Origin: Monilinia fructicola
Lineage: Eukaryota > Ascomycota > Leotiomycetes > Helotiales > Sclerotiniaceae
NCBI GenBank assembly: GCA_008692225.1
Contig: VICG01000016.1
Span: 248,001-312,000 of the forward strand
Direction of reading: 5' to 3'
Length of the DNA stretch: 64,000 bases
Shown: positions 26,801 through 37,917 of the stretch, in pieces
How positions within the stretch are numbered: the first letter of the stretch is position 1
How the letters are laid out: each line of letters opens with the position of its first letter
The notes under the pieces: model-generated
Database searches by the model: none
Told to the model about the DNA's origin: nothing
What the model saw: only the letters and a program-made list of their open reading frames with translations
Translations under genes and position numbers: made by a program

Positions 26801-27982
26801 GGTTTTGAAAGACCCGCGATTGCTACCATGCCATGCAAAGAATACGAGATACCCCTCTTCCTTGGGATCTGGATGCTTTTGAACATATCTTACTTCACAT
26901 TCACAAAACATTTCTGCCCCCCAATTCCATGCATCTGAGAGATAGTTTACCAGGGTACTGCTTTTGCTCCCATCATTGACACCGGTGCAGTCCATACCCG
27001 TTAAAGCGGACGGATACATTTCGACTCCAGTACTATTTGGCCCTCCTAAGAACCTAGTCGTTTGTGGTGGGCGATAGAATTTCTCATGCATACCAAGAAT
27101 CCTCGCCTGCTTCTCCAGCAATGTTAGCTTGGGAAGCTTAGGCCAGTCCTCGGGATATCTTTGAGGTTCCAAAACAGATGCTGCTAGTTTATAATACTGT
27201 TTTAGGCTTTCTTCCTTCTGCAACTCTTTTGGCCAACAATCCATAGCCAGAGTATCTTTGTCGGCCTCGAGGAATATATTGGCGTTCAAGAGACTTGTCC
27301 CGCCTAAGCCATTTGCTACGAAAGCATTTTGACCTCTTCCAAATATGAGATGATAAAGGCCTGTAGGATCCCCTTCTTCCACCATTGCTCCAGGTAAAAA
27401 TCCAGGAGCGAAATTCCCCGACACGTGAAGCTCATCCACCGCATCCAGCGTACCGCTGGGGTATTCTCCTGGCCACTTCTCCTTCCCCCTCTCTAAAAGA
27501 CATACAGATTGTCCAGCTCTTGCCATACGACTGGCAGCAACTGATCCTCCATATCCAGACCCAATTACTACCGTGTCATAAACATTTCTCAGGACCTCTA
27601 CCGGTTTTGATATCCTGGGAAAGTCTCTGCTGTTCAAATCATCCGTATATGTTCGGATCTTGGCATGTTGCCTGGCTTGACCTCCTGATGCTGTTGTATG
27701 AGCACCAAATGATTCAATGCGGTGTGATTTATGAATATGTCGGTGCTCATCATCAGTTGAATTGTCCCCATTCTGCTGTCTCCAGCCATTGATATTTTTG
27801 AGGCTATCAAATGACTCCCCTAATCCACTGTCTCTATTATAACCCTCATTCTCACCGTTCCTTGAGTTGTTACCATTACTATCACTTGATTTATGCCCAT
27901 TTCCATTAGCGTTGCTCCCATTCCGCCGTTGTTTATTGCCATTCGTAATACTTGACACATTCAAGGGTTCAGATGTCGCCAT
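23864..27982 (-). CDS. GMC oxidoreductase fused to alpha/beta-hydrolase (cholesterol-oxidase-like)
   Basis: Three exons (25585-27982, 24367-25531, 23864-24314) give an intact 1337-residue protein. After a Asn/Ser/Gly-rich leader of about 110 residues, the FAD-binding motif VIGSGYGGSVAASRMARAG opens a GMC-type oxidase domain; GGACMSS and NPFATITALAERSVAHV are its C-terminal signature. A beta-rich middle part (YDFDMTSTDGKQLHFHGYKI) leads to an alpha/beta-hydrolase domain (about residue 970 on). The nucleophile elbow reads AHCMGSVAFASG, so the residue in the nucleophile position is Cys, not Ser; SGSDNKVLNPES and GYGHLD supply the likely Asp and His. Related oxidase-hydrolase pairs are known in fungi and actinobacteria, annotated as cholesterol-oxidase-like; the substrate is unknown, a sterol-like lipid being a guess. 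An in-frame ATG at 28096 could extend the N-terminus by 38 residues. Confidence 0.85.
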
Positions 27983-29067
27983 GATTGAATGTGTACCAGC
28001 GTCGGTGCGCCAGAGGAAATTCGTAACACTTCGAGTCTTAATCGAATGATTGAATCGATGGTGATACCGAATATGGAAACCCGAGAATCGACACACTCAC
28101 GTAGCAGGGGTAAGTGCAATTAACCAAGATCTTCAATACAAATAGCGCTAAGTTACAAGATATTTCGCGGGTAACAGAATATTATGCAGAATTTTGGGAA
28201 GTAAGGTTTGAAACAAGGGAGGACAATACTATGAATGGAATGAACAGTATTTAAGAAAAGAATGTGAGCGATGCGAAGAAACGACTTCGTTAGCATATTA
28301 GGGGGTTCCAAGGCTGAGTAACATCAAGCTGAAAGGAATGTAAATTGGGATAATTCCAGCCACCAGGTCCCATGTCTCGTCTGGGCCGAGTACCAACAAT
28401 TCTGGGCGTACATGATGATGATAGTGTATGGACGACAAGCATCTATCAGGCTGCATTTTGAGGAAGTACTCTTAAATTGACCAATAAGCATGCGAGATAT
28501 GATAATTGGATGTAGGATATCTTTCAACTTATGACCCCATACCAAGAACTAATTCCAGATAGCATTGAACTATTGGCTGAAGTGTGGGGGCTACTTGAAC
28601 TTGATGATGAAATTATGAAAGTGTTCAATCAGCTGCGGACATAAGCAAAAAATCAGTAACAGTAAGACGACGTGAATATCCAGATTAGCTGATGGATGCG
28701 GGACAGGTAGTGAGTAAGAAAATCAGCCCTAAATTCTGCCATCGCTCTCGGACATGCTATAGTCGCAATTGGGAAGTGTGTTCGAGGATCATTACGAAAC
28801 ACCCAATATTTTTTTCCCTTTCTTTTACCCCATCCATGCGAGAGGCATGAAATAATTCTGCCAGTGATGTGCGATCGCCGTACGCTATCATCTCGGGAGA
28901 GATTGAGCGAGTGAGTGGCTTGCAACCTGCAGCTAAAGATTTGACGAACCTCATTGTCGCTACATCAGGAACTTTGGCGTCTTTTTGGGTGTAATTGTGG
29001 CATTTCGGGGATGATGAACGCCGCTGGTGCACGTCAACGGCGGCACATTTCCATCCCACATACATAG

Positions 29068-29100
29068 GTAGGGTAGGGTAGGGTAGGGTAGGGTAGGTAG
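29068..29100. repeat. GGGTA pentamer tract
   Basis: About six GGGTA/GGTAG units in a row. The unit is a pentamer and is not the fungal telomere hexamer TTAGGG; a similar CCCTA-type pentamer tract is at 14978-15000. An interstitial microsatellite. Confidence 0.7.
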
Positions 29101-29674
29101 GTATGGATGGTATGATCAATTGTGAGCAAAATCCGACACCGATAGATTTTGATGCCCATCAATCATATCAAGCGTTCAAGTGTTCAAGTGTTGACCGTTT
29201 CTGTGTACGAATAAGTCATGATAATATTCATCATAGTGGAGAGTCAGCTTACGTGAAATTTAAGTTTTGCTTTGCCTCAATACTGTAATAGTCGTGGGAC
29301 AATTCTTGGAAGATAAGATTCTTGTCAATCCATTGTCCAAAGTTCAAAGTTCAAAGTTCAAACCCATGGTAAACAAATTAGGTAGCGGAAGATTCTATCC
29401 GTTTTTGATCATTTCTCCGTTTGTGGCGGAACATAGCCCTACCCGCCCAAATGATTCCCAGGAAACTATTGTCTCTACACAGTCAGCACCTAGAGTTCAA
29501 GCCGGTAAGAAATTGACGAGTCATTCTTCGCCATCGTTGTTCGTGTTTTGGTGGATGACAAAAGAAGCAGCAGCAGCAGCAGCAGTAAGGGAGTATCTAT
29601 TTCGGTCTTTCAAATCATGTGATTCGAACCAGGTCATCATATCGTTTGTCAACACGGGTAAGATGACTCGATCC

Positions 29675-29752
29675 CGTCCCCGTCCCCTTCCCCTTCCCCT
29701 TCCCTTCCCTTCCCTTCCCTTCCCTTCCCTTCCCTTCCCTTCCCCTTTCCCT
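29675..29752. repeat. CCCTT pyrimidine tract
   Basis: An almost uninterrupted run of CCCTT/CCTTCC units on the plus strand, similar in sequence to the tract at about 6350-6392. It inflates apparent open frames on both strands. Confidence 0.75.
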
Positions 29753-31518
29753 TTTTCTTCTCCCTTACACCACTTTCGGTTTTCAGCGCCGGTTGAGTGC
29801 ATTCCACCCTGACATGTTGATACGTTGAAACTCAATGAGGACACCGCATCGGAGATCCGGGGGAGAGCGCCTGTAAGAATCCATTCCGGGAAGCCTACAA
29901 GCCATAAACGTGGTTTACTGGTGGGGAATCCTTCAGCTTGGCACTGAAGCGACTTGGTGTGGATACGAGATATTGTCTGCTTGGAAAAGGTACCAACCAT
30001 ACTGTACAGTGGGTGATGTGGTAGATTCGCATTTTCTTTGGTGTATATCAACATGGGCCATCAAATGGCTTGCCCGTTTCTCCTGTCTGCGCCTTCTTTA
30101 TCTTTGACCACACTCTATTGTCGAGTCCCTAGTTTAACTTCATGCGCCTGCCATCCCACCCACTTGCATCATTTTTATATGGGCCTGTAAAAGCGAGGCT
30201 TAGGTATAACCTTATTTGGTAATGTGATATCTTCGCCGGCCACATTTTCCATTTCCAATCCATTTCCAATCCCTTTTCACATCACAAGAGGAAGGTGATA
30301 CGCTTCAAGTGAAGTTGTGAAGCGGCGTAGACTCGCCTTTTCAGTGGTATTAAGGCAGAATCTATCCTTGAGCTCTAATATCTTATGCTCATTCATTCAT
30401 GGATTGATAATCACCCGTCACCCCGCTTCGATGATATCACTATCCCAATTCAATTTGGGTATGAATCACGAAGGGTGATGCCAAAAGGCATAACGTCAAT
30501 CGCTACCAAGGTGTACCGCAGCATCGGCGGGTGCAATCTTGTCACTTCAAAGTCAGAAGTAAATTCCATCTTCCACACATTTTAAGGCATTAGATGCATT
30601 TCCCGGTTCTCGCTACTTGAATCCTCTTCAAAGATTCGCTTACATACGAACGAAGAGCCTTGTCACGAACCGAGCCGTCGGTACAAAAGATTAGATGATG
30701 TTGATTTCCAACTGTTTGTATTGTTATTATTATTCTTATCGCAACCACACTTCGGGAGGGTAAATTATTTTCTTCAGCAAATGAACAAAAAACATCATCA
30801 AGAGTGTTGAGATTGTGCGAGCAATCATACGATTCAACATTTGGACCAAGGCCAACGCATTAGATGAACACATTGCGCCGCCGGCAGAATCCCCTAATTA
30901 CGCAATTTACAGCAATTAACCACAATATCCAACAAGAGAGAAGGAACAAGTTTAGCAATACAGGACACCCATGAGGAAAATAAGGCCTGTCTAAGAGGAA
31001 CCATATTATTCCAGCAATTCCGGAAGAATCTGCCCACAAATGACAATCTCTATCTATAAATTTGAAATCGATAGCAACGAACCCCGGCCCCTTCCTGGAG
31101 TGATGTTGTGCAGAAGGTGCATATCTGCAAGCACGAAGACTATTCTGTACTCTAGCTTCAGATGTTCTTGATAGTTAAACGAAAGAATTACAAAACCAAT
31201 GAAGGAGCAGCAAGATTGAAGTAGAGTGATACACAAGTCAATAAGGCAGTCTGTATGTCTAATATGCAGCAAGACTATTTTAGGCGGTATGGATGAAACG
31301 TATACCAATGAAGTAAAATAGTGTCACTAGAAAAAATCGTCGCATCACTCCCCTTCATCATTATCCAATCCCATTTGAATATTTGAGCCTTTCATATCCT
31401 GCCGAGTTTCGAATAATGAGGGTGTCTATTCTCCACTCCCCCTCTAGAGACAGGATGAAGTTATTTTCGAAAGTCTACCTTCAAGGAAGTGACTGCCGGA
31501 TAGCTCACCTATCCCCTC

Positions 31519-32728
31519 CTACAAACCGACTTTTCCCATCTCCCTCTCTCTCTGCCTCAACTTCTCCCTCACTCCGCTAAAATTTCTCTCCATTGCCCTT
31601 TCCGTCAATTCTCTCCCTGTCATTTCCCCCTCTTTGCCCCTGATAACCACATCCTCACACGGATTATTAAAAAAACGCCAAACTATACCTATCACCCCAA
31701 GCCTCTTCACCATATCCATCATCATCACCATCACCATCACCCTCATCCTCATCTCCTTCTGTACCACTCTTCCGAGCTCTCGGCGTAACAACCCTATGAA
31801 ACGTGCTCCTAAATCTGTCGCCACTCCACCACATCAAGCAATCCCCAATATTACACACCACCTCCCCCTCCCCCGGCTGAATCTTCGTCCACTCATCACC
31901 CCACCCAAAATCACCCGAAACTTCCCTCCCGGGACAAATTTCCAACCCGGCCTGGCCCAGATTCTGGAAAAGCAGCGTCAAAAACGACCAATCCACATGG
32001 GGACCCGCTCTAACCCAGTCTCTATTCGCCAGCTCCCGATCCACCTTGAAATAATGAAGGAGTCTCAACACCGTCTGGCTCTCCACCCTCGAAATATCAT
32101 GCGCGTTGACAAATATGCCTTCTTCGACACCTAACCCCCTCTCAAAGCACACCATGAGTTTCTCGCTGAGTTCTTGACAGGCAGTCATAAAGCCCATCAC
32201 TTCTTCTCTAAACCCTGGCAGTACTTCTTCACCGAGCCAATAATCCGACATCGACGGGTGGAATTGTAATTGATACGATTCTTTTTGATCGGCGACGCCG
32301 GTGGAAGGACGCACTTGGGAGTTTTGTTCCCCAGCCGATGTTGTGGACGGGGGTGAAGGGAACGGTAGATTTTGTAGAGATGGGGAGGGAGGAAGAAATC
32401 TCTTGGACATTTCGAACCTGGCCCTTGTCGTCGTCAGATTGACGGAGAGACGTGGAAAGGGGGATGGGAATGGATGGGAGGATACGTACATTTGGGAAAT
32501 GGTCGATAGCTCAATACCATGGTTGATCAAAACGAAAAAACCCATCAGTCTCCGCTGCGTGAACGAGCCTAGTGTGTGTCAAATTAGAATCCATACACTC
32601 TACCACTCATACTCATTTCTGATCCCCAAGCACCAATGCTCCTTCAAAAATACTCACTGTTCAGTAATCTCCCCAATTCTCTCCTCAAAACCATGCAACG
32701 AGATCTTCGGGGATAGATCTATCCGCAT
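31519..32728 (-). CDS. 2-oxoglutarate/Fe(II) dioxygenase, isopenicillin-N-synthase-like
   Basis: Non-haem iron oxygenase of the IPNS/DIOX superfamily, cytosolic; substrate unknown. N-terminal DIOX motif TDGFFVLINHGIE, HxD iron ligands in GPHVDWSFLTLLF, distal iron His in FRSTFHRVV, and the RxS oxoglutarate motif in RYSLAFF. Exons 32658-32728, 32490-32568, 31519-32423. Two homopolymers carry one surplus base: AAAAAA near 32535-32540 (before VLINHG) and AAAAAAA near 31669-31675 (after SLAFF). With each one base shorter, the protein is 350 residues and continues past FF to ...REMGKVGL. The start MRIDLSPK is preceded by an in-frame stop. An acidic Asp/Gly-rich insert (about EGDEDEGDGDGDDDG) sits before the RxS motif. 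Confidence 0.85.
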
Positions 32729-33476
32729 ATCTCGTTTTCCTTTTCCTCATCTTTGCTTCCATGGCTATGCCTATCTTCAACTAAAATCTTCTTTGCTTGT
32801 TTTCCTTTCATATCTTTTTTGTCCGACCTGGTGGACCGTCGATTTTAAAGACAAATTCTTATCTTCCCTCTTTAATTGCCGTACACCCATATCCCTACTT
32901 TCCCCGCAAACGGATGTGAGACCCCAGAGCGACCGCTCAGGTGACGTTACAGATGGCGGTAGATAAATGCTTGAGACATCTGTGACACCTAACCTGTGAG
33001 TGTCTAATCTGTGAGTGTGTGTTCGGGAATATGCATTTTGAGACGTATATTTATATATTCAGCCATAAAACTCTCATGGTAAGGTCAATATGTGAGATGC
33101 TGAGGAATGAGATACTTATCTCAACAATGTCACCAGCATAGCTAGATTCAAAGTATCTTGTAATTATCTTCTCAATTAGGACAGGGGGTTTAGCTAAGTA
33201 GTATATTTCACAGGCACTGAGCTTAATGGAACGGCAATCTGTTCTTGAAGGATAATTTGTATATGCTAGAGTTGGTTTTGATACAGCACTATGTTCCGAC
33301 TGTGGAATGGCTATCCACTTTTGTTGTGGTATTGTACAAATGTTTTTCTTTATCACCCGCCCAAGCTAAAACACACCAATTCAACACCGAGACTGACCTT
33401 GACCAAGAACCAGGACACCGTCTCCTATTCCTTCCCTACATCTCCTTCATATGTGCAACTAAGATAGTTTGTAGAC
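32729..33476. other. intergenic, no gene supported
   Basis: Upstream region of the dioxygenase gene and 3' flank of the IRC22-like gene. Nothing recognisable. Confidence 0.5.
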
Positions 33477-34496
33477 TTATTCCGACACAACCTTAGTCTT
33501 AATCTTCGAGGAGCCGCTCTTGACACGTCTGGCAGCTGGACGGTTGATGTGGTGTTCAGGGATCCAGCTCTCATCATAAGCTTGTTGGGCCAAAGATTGG
33601 GTTGTAACAGCTGGTCCATCAGCACCAATGACAGAGACTTGATCCTTGACATCGACAGCCTTCTTGGTGCCTGCAGATGAACGCTTGGCGCGCTCGCCAC
33701 CTTTACCACCTTTGCGAGTTTGAGGGAAGAGAGTTTCGATCCAGGTCTTGTAGACGAAGTAGAGGGTTCCGGCAAATACGGCGAGGAGGAAGATATACAA
33801 AAAGATGCTGTACCATGTCAGTTTGAATCAATCGCCACAAATGATCTGCGGAAAGAACACTCACATTTGAGGATCGAAGATGCTGGTAGCGGCCTCGACA
33901 ACAGTAACAGTCTCATTAAAAGCTTGTATTTGGTAAATGGCGCTGTTTTTGCTAGCCACGACTGCAATCAGGTTCAATCTTAAGTCCTGAGGATTCAGAT
34001 CGGTGGTAAAGCTATATGTCAGAATCTGCTCTTCACCGGGTTGTATCTCGACATCATATCGTGTGGACGTCAAGTTGCGCACAATAGCAGCACTTGGATG
34101 ACTTCCCTCTGGAAGTGTCTGAAGAGTGGACAATGCGCCTCCAACAACAGCTAATTGCACAGACTCGGGTTCGTCGTTCTTGAATGAAAGGATAGCTTGA
34201 GTAGCATGGCCGTTGACGAGCTTCACACCAAAGATTTCAGATTGGGGGAAAGAAGCAGAAACCGAGACGGCGAGATTGGCTGGGGGAATGTCGAAACCCT
34301 CTGCTGCAGCTTCTTCACGTTGACTTTCAAACTATAGATGGATATAAAATTAGCAACCTGAAGCTCCCGATAGCTTACATAGCTCATGACAGCTGTCAAC
34401 AACTAGGAATCCTTGGCTTACGATTTCTGGCGCAGCGAAAACGCTGACAGCACGAAGGGCAAGAAGTGCAAGAGTAGAGTACTTGTAGAATCCCAT
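33477..34496 (-). CDS. IRC22/TRAP-alpha-like ER membrane protein
   Basis: Fungal relative of translocon-associated protein alpha (signal sequence receptor alpha), known in fungi as IRC22. Exons 34422-34496, 33865-34331, 33477-33807 give an intact 290-residue protein. Signal peptide MGFYKYSTLALLALRAVSVF, a lumenal beta-sandwich domain (VKLVNGHATQAILSFKNDEP, QILTYSFTTDLNPQDLRLNL), one membrane helix (FLYIFLLAVFAGTLYFVY) and a basic cytosolic tail rich in Lys/Gly. This topology and order match the family. It likely assists protein translocation at the ER, but fungal IRC22 function is poorly defined. Confidence 0.85.
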
Positions 34497-35513
34497 ATTG
34501 ACAGATCAATTGAATGAATTGATTGAGGGTGAATAATTAATGTTTGTAGGAAAAGGTGGTCGGATGGTGTTATGACGAATTTATGTGACAAGCTTTAGAA
34601 ATCTGTTCTCGGCAACTAGCGTATAAATTGTTTCCACTATGTACTTTGAGTATCGAAGGATCCCGGCAGTTGCAGCAGATCAGCATATGATGAAGTCATG
34701 AAGCGTTCAATGAGGAAAATAGAAAATGGAATTGAAAATGGAAAGTTAGACAATAGCATCGCATTCGTCAACGAAAGATCAAACAGGAGGTAGGCATGGT
34801 ATGAACACAGCTCGGATTGTTGAAAAGCTTCTTTATGATATTACAACGAACCAAAGCAAGTAGTACCTGAGGTAGGCAAGCAAAGAAGCAAGCAAGCAAA
34901 GCAAGCAAGCAAGCAAAGCAAGCAAGCAAGCAAGCAAGCAAGCAAAGAAGCAAGCAAGCAAGCAAGCACGCAAGCATTTTCAAGCAAACTTGTTATGAGA
35001 TGTCATACAATTTCTACAAGACCAACGCGATATCTCTATTACACAGAACCAACACAGAACCAACACGAGTTTTGATCATTTTTTCATTATTTTGCTTTCT
35101 GGGTCAGTAATTACGTGATGCCCAATGCTATCCATACCATGCTTGCTAATACCAGTTTTTCCCGCAGTCATTAAAAACCTTTCGAGGCGAAAAGGCCACA
35201 AAAGCGCGCTATCATCAAATGCAGGCCTCTTAGAGGAAGCACCGCCATTCTCTATCATACACAAACTGGAAAGTTCATGGCTCGTTCTGTACGCCATACC
35301 TCTAAACCCACATTGTGTTCTGCGTGCTCATTCTCAGGAGCAGCTTGATCATTCAACCTCTTATTGGCAGTGATCTTCAATGTTGATATGTAAAAAAAAA
35401 GCGTGTAAATCCATAAGCAGCGAGTCATCGAGCTAAAAAGAAACACGCGGAACTTTTTTTTTAGGTTGATTTTGACAACCTTGAAGGGGCAAATAAGTCT
35501 TTTTCCATCGAGT
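34497..35513. repeat. intergenic with GCAA microsatellite
   Basis: A GCAAGCAA tract interrupted by AAGCAAGCAAAG units runs from about 34875 to 34975. The polyleucine/cysteine peptide read on the minus strand is an artefact of the tract. No gene is supported. Confidence 0.75.
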
Positions 35514-36693
35514 TCAAGCACCGACCATTCCAGGCCCGTAGCTTTGACGCATCGGTCCTTGGAAACCGTGAGATGACGGAGTCTTCCCTTTGTTAGCTTG
35601 CACGTTTGATGGATATAGCACACTACCCACCTTCTTGGGACGTTTCCGACCACCGGATCTATCATCACCATCACCAGCTGAGTATTCAGCATCGTCATCG
35701 ATATAACCCTCACCATAACCTTCATAGCTTGCATCGCCATAAGACCGCTTCTTAACGCTGGTTCTTCTGGGGCGTGGGATATCTGCTGCACCTCTGTTCT
35801 GCTTTGGTACACCCATCGTGCTTTGCGACATTGGAACCTTTGCCTTGGCAGGAACAACCTTCAATGGGTCATGGGCAGCTTGATTAGCCATTTCCCCAAT
35901 GACCGACAAATTGAAGCGTCCTTTTGGAATAGAGCCTTTGGCCATGATTGCAGCTTTGCTAAGATTGGCCCGTAGATCATCCGGGATGCCTTTCTCAATT
36001 TCTCTTCCTTTAACATGAGTTTCTTCCCATATTTCTCTGGTCGGGACTAGAGCAGGATTAACCAAAGAATAAAGTGATCCAGGATTTTGTGGATCGCCCT
36101 TGACGGCATCAAACGAACCGGCAATACCCAAACTTTTTATGTATCCCTTATACGTTTTTCGAATTGTATTTTTCTTACCGTCCGGAGTGACTCGAGCTAC
36201 ACCGGTAGCTATTTCGTTCAAGCCGAACCGATCGAATAGATTCTGTTGGACACTCATAGACTGAGGCTTATGAACTGTTTGTCATTTCATGTTAATAAAA
36301 TGTTTTATACGATGGTCAAGATACATGATGTTGTAGCCAATGGAAGCTTAGATCAACTAGAAAGAAGGAATTCTTACGAGTTCTGCAGAGAAGGTATTTT
36401 TTACCGACATCCTGATGGAGATCGTTAATACTAGGTCTGCTGTCCTCGACTTGAACTTTCTTCTGGTCTCGACCACCAAGATCTTCAACATCTCGCTTGC
36501 GTTTGTTTGAAGAATCTTCCGATTGAGATGCCTCGACGGCAGAATTGATATTTGACATACTGCCGTTGATGCTGTGGGCGGGTGTCGGAAGAGAAGTATT
36601 GATTCGGGGAGAAACTATATTTTTCGAGGATATTTCGGTAGAACCTGGAGTATTGAAAGGACTTTGTGGTGTTTGTGGAAGATCAGAAGGCAT
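35514..36693 (-). CDS. med19: Mediator subunit 19 (ROX3/MED19)
   Basis: Head-module subunit of the Mediator coactivator that links activators to RNA polymerase II. Exon 1 (36378-36693) starts MPSDLPQTPQSPFNTPGS and ends DVGKKYLLCRT; exon 2 (from about 36272 to 35514) contains the conserved NLFDRFGLNEIATGVARV and IRKTYKGYIKSLGI, a central GRFNLSVIGEM and a basic/Gly-rich C-terminus ending SYGPGMVGA. The exon junction is out by one base as written: the donor CGTAAG and the acceptors near 36262-36275 leave phases that do not match, most simply an extra C in the CC of AAGCCTCAG. Otherwise both exons are clean. Divergent to the NOP4-like gene. Confidence 0.85.
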
Positions 36694-37700
36694 TTCGCTG
36701 AAGAAGGTGAAAATTAAAGTAATCGAAGGTGTAAATAGGTAATAAAAATCGGAAGGTGAGTAAGACAGTCGAAAAACACGATTGTTGCGGCTTGGCCGTA
36801 CTGGAAAGTTTATTGAAAAGATTGTAAAAAGGGTATCAGGATGCGCCTCAGGAATTATCTCGACGAGTGAATGGTCGAGTATACTGTACAGAGTATCGAG
36901 CGACTTATCGAGGATGAAAGAAAGTCTTGTCGCTCGGATTCTCGACGCTCGAAGAGGGACAAGGAAACGAAGGAGATGGTGGATCGAGGACGATGGGTCG
37001 CGAAACGCACCTACACCGCCGACGGCAGCGCTGAATCGACCTGTGCTGTTATTTCATGTAGGTTGTTTAAATCTCGTTATCGAAGCGATATTGATTTTGC
37101 GTGTGATCAACGTTAGATTCGTTATGGCGTCGACGTTGTTGTATTTTGCTTGGTTGGGCAGATTGTTAATGTGAGGTTGATGGTTTGGTTTGGAAGGCGG
37201 CGCTTTGTCAATGGAATTGACCGAAGTGAAGATTTAGCGCCACAGTCACGTGAGATATGAGAAGGGATTGAACCGAGACCGATGGCAATTTAGATGTTTT
37301 ATCTTCTCAAGGTTGATTTACTCATATATATACCTAGGTATATATATAGATAACATATATGCATGGATACCCGTGGACTTATTATATAGACAGTTCGAGT
37401 GGTTATTATGTGGTAGACAGTTGAATACTGCTAATATATAATATATAATATATAATAAATCACTACCTGTTAAAATTCATCGATACAGATACATCCATGG
37501 ATATCCATTACATCAACAACTAACGAGGAGTCGAATTGAACGAACACCTCTAGCTGGAAATTGGTTTCATCATCCATGGATACAGTAATAAAAGTCAATC
37601 ACGAAACTCTCCGTCCTGTATGATGATTCTCCAGCCAGCTGGAGGCTTAAACGCATTTTGACTTGCCCAGGTGCCGGGCTGCTTAATAATCAATCCCTGG
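36694..37700. promoter_or_regulatory. upstream region between MED19 and NOP4
   Basis: Divergent intergenic DNA with a CACGTGA site (37246-37252), TA-rich tracts (37325-37460) and two ATCCATGGAT palindromes (37493-37502, 37572-37581). A 130-codon plus frame at 36782-37174 has no family features. Confidence 0.4.
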
Positions 37701-37800
37701 GCCCCTTCCGTTTTAGCTCAGTTGGGAGCACAGATACGCTAGTCTGTATTAAGACTAGCCGTGATGGAAATTGCCGGGTTTGAAATCTGATAGGAAATAC
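37701..37800 (+). tRNA. tRNA-like relic
   Basis: A perfect pol III A-box (TAGCTCAGTTGGGAGCA, 37714-37730) is followed at tRNA-like distance by a degenerate B-box (GGGTTTGAAATC, 37776-37787) in place of GGTTCGANNCC. ACAGA/TCTGT could form an anticodon stem but the loop has 8 bases, and an 8-bp perfect hairpin GCTAGTCT/AGACTAGC overlaps it. The acceptor stem does not close well. It is best read as a decayed tRNA or tRNA-derived SINE head; a working tRNA-Leu/Ser with errors is not excluded. Confidence 0.35.
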
Positions 37801-37917
37801 AAGTAATAATTTTTTGATATCGAGAAAATTCCCTGTGAATACTTGTATATCCCAATTTTCATGTTTGAGTAAACGTCAACTTCCCAACAAATCATTGAAT
37901 AATACGATAACAATAAA

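Larger units (their letters stand above)
27983..31518. other. 3.5-kb gene-poor region
   Basis: No gene supported. It holds a GGGTA tract (about 29068-29097), GTTCAAA repeats (29335-29360), a short GCA tract (29565-29585) and a CCCTT tract (about 29675-29750). The 181- and 177-codon frames over the last tract are repeat-driven. The first few hundred bases are upstream sequence of the GMC-hydrolase gene. Confidence 0.55.

Noticed and set aside
29068..29100. Interstitial telomere repeat
   Set aside because: Unit is GGGTA, not TTAGGG.
29625..29650. GGTTCGAATC B-box-like word on the minus strand
   Set aside because: No cloverleaf can be drawn around it.
29267..30054. Two long opposite frames of 181 and 177 codons
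   Set aside because: Kept open by the CCCTT tract and short repeats; no domain, no splice logic.
34768..34983. Cys/Leu/Ala-rich minus frame (LLACLLACL)
   Set aside because: Translation of the GCAA tract.
36782..37174. 130-codon plus frame between MED19 and NOP4
   Set aside because: No family features; lies in the divergent promoter region.
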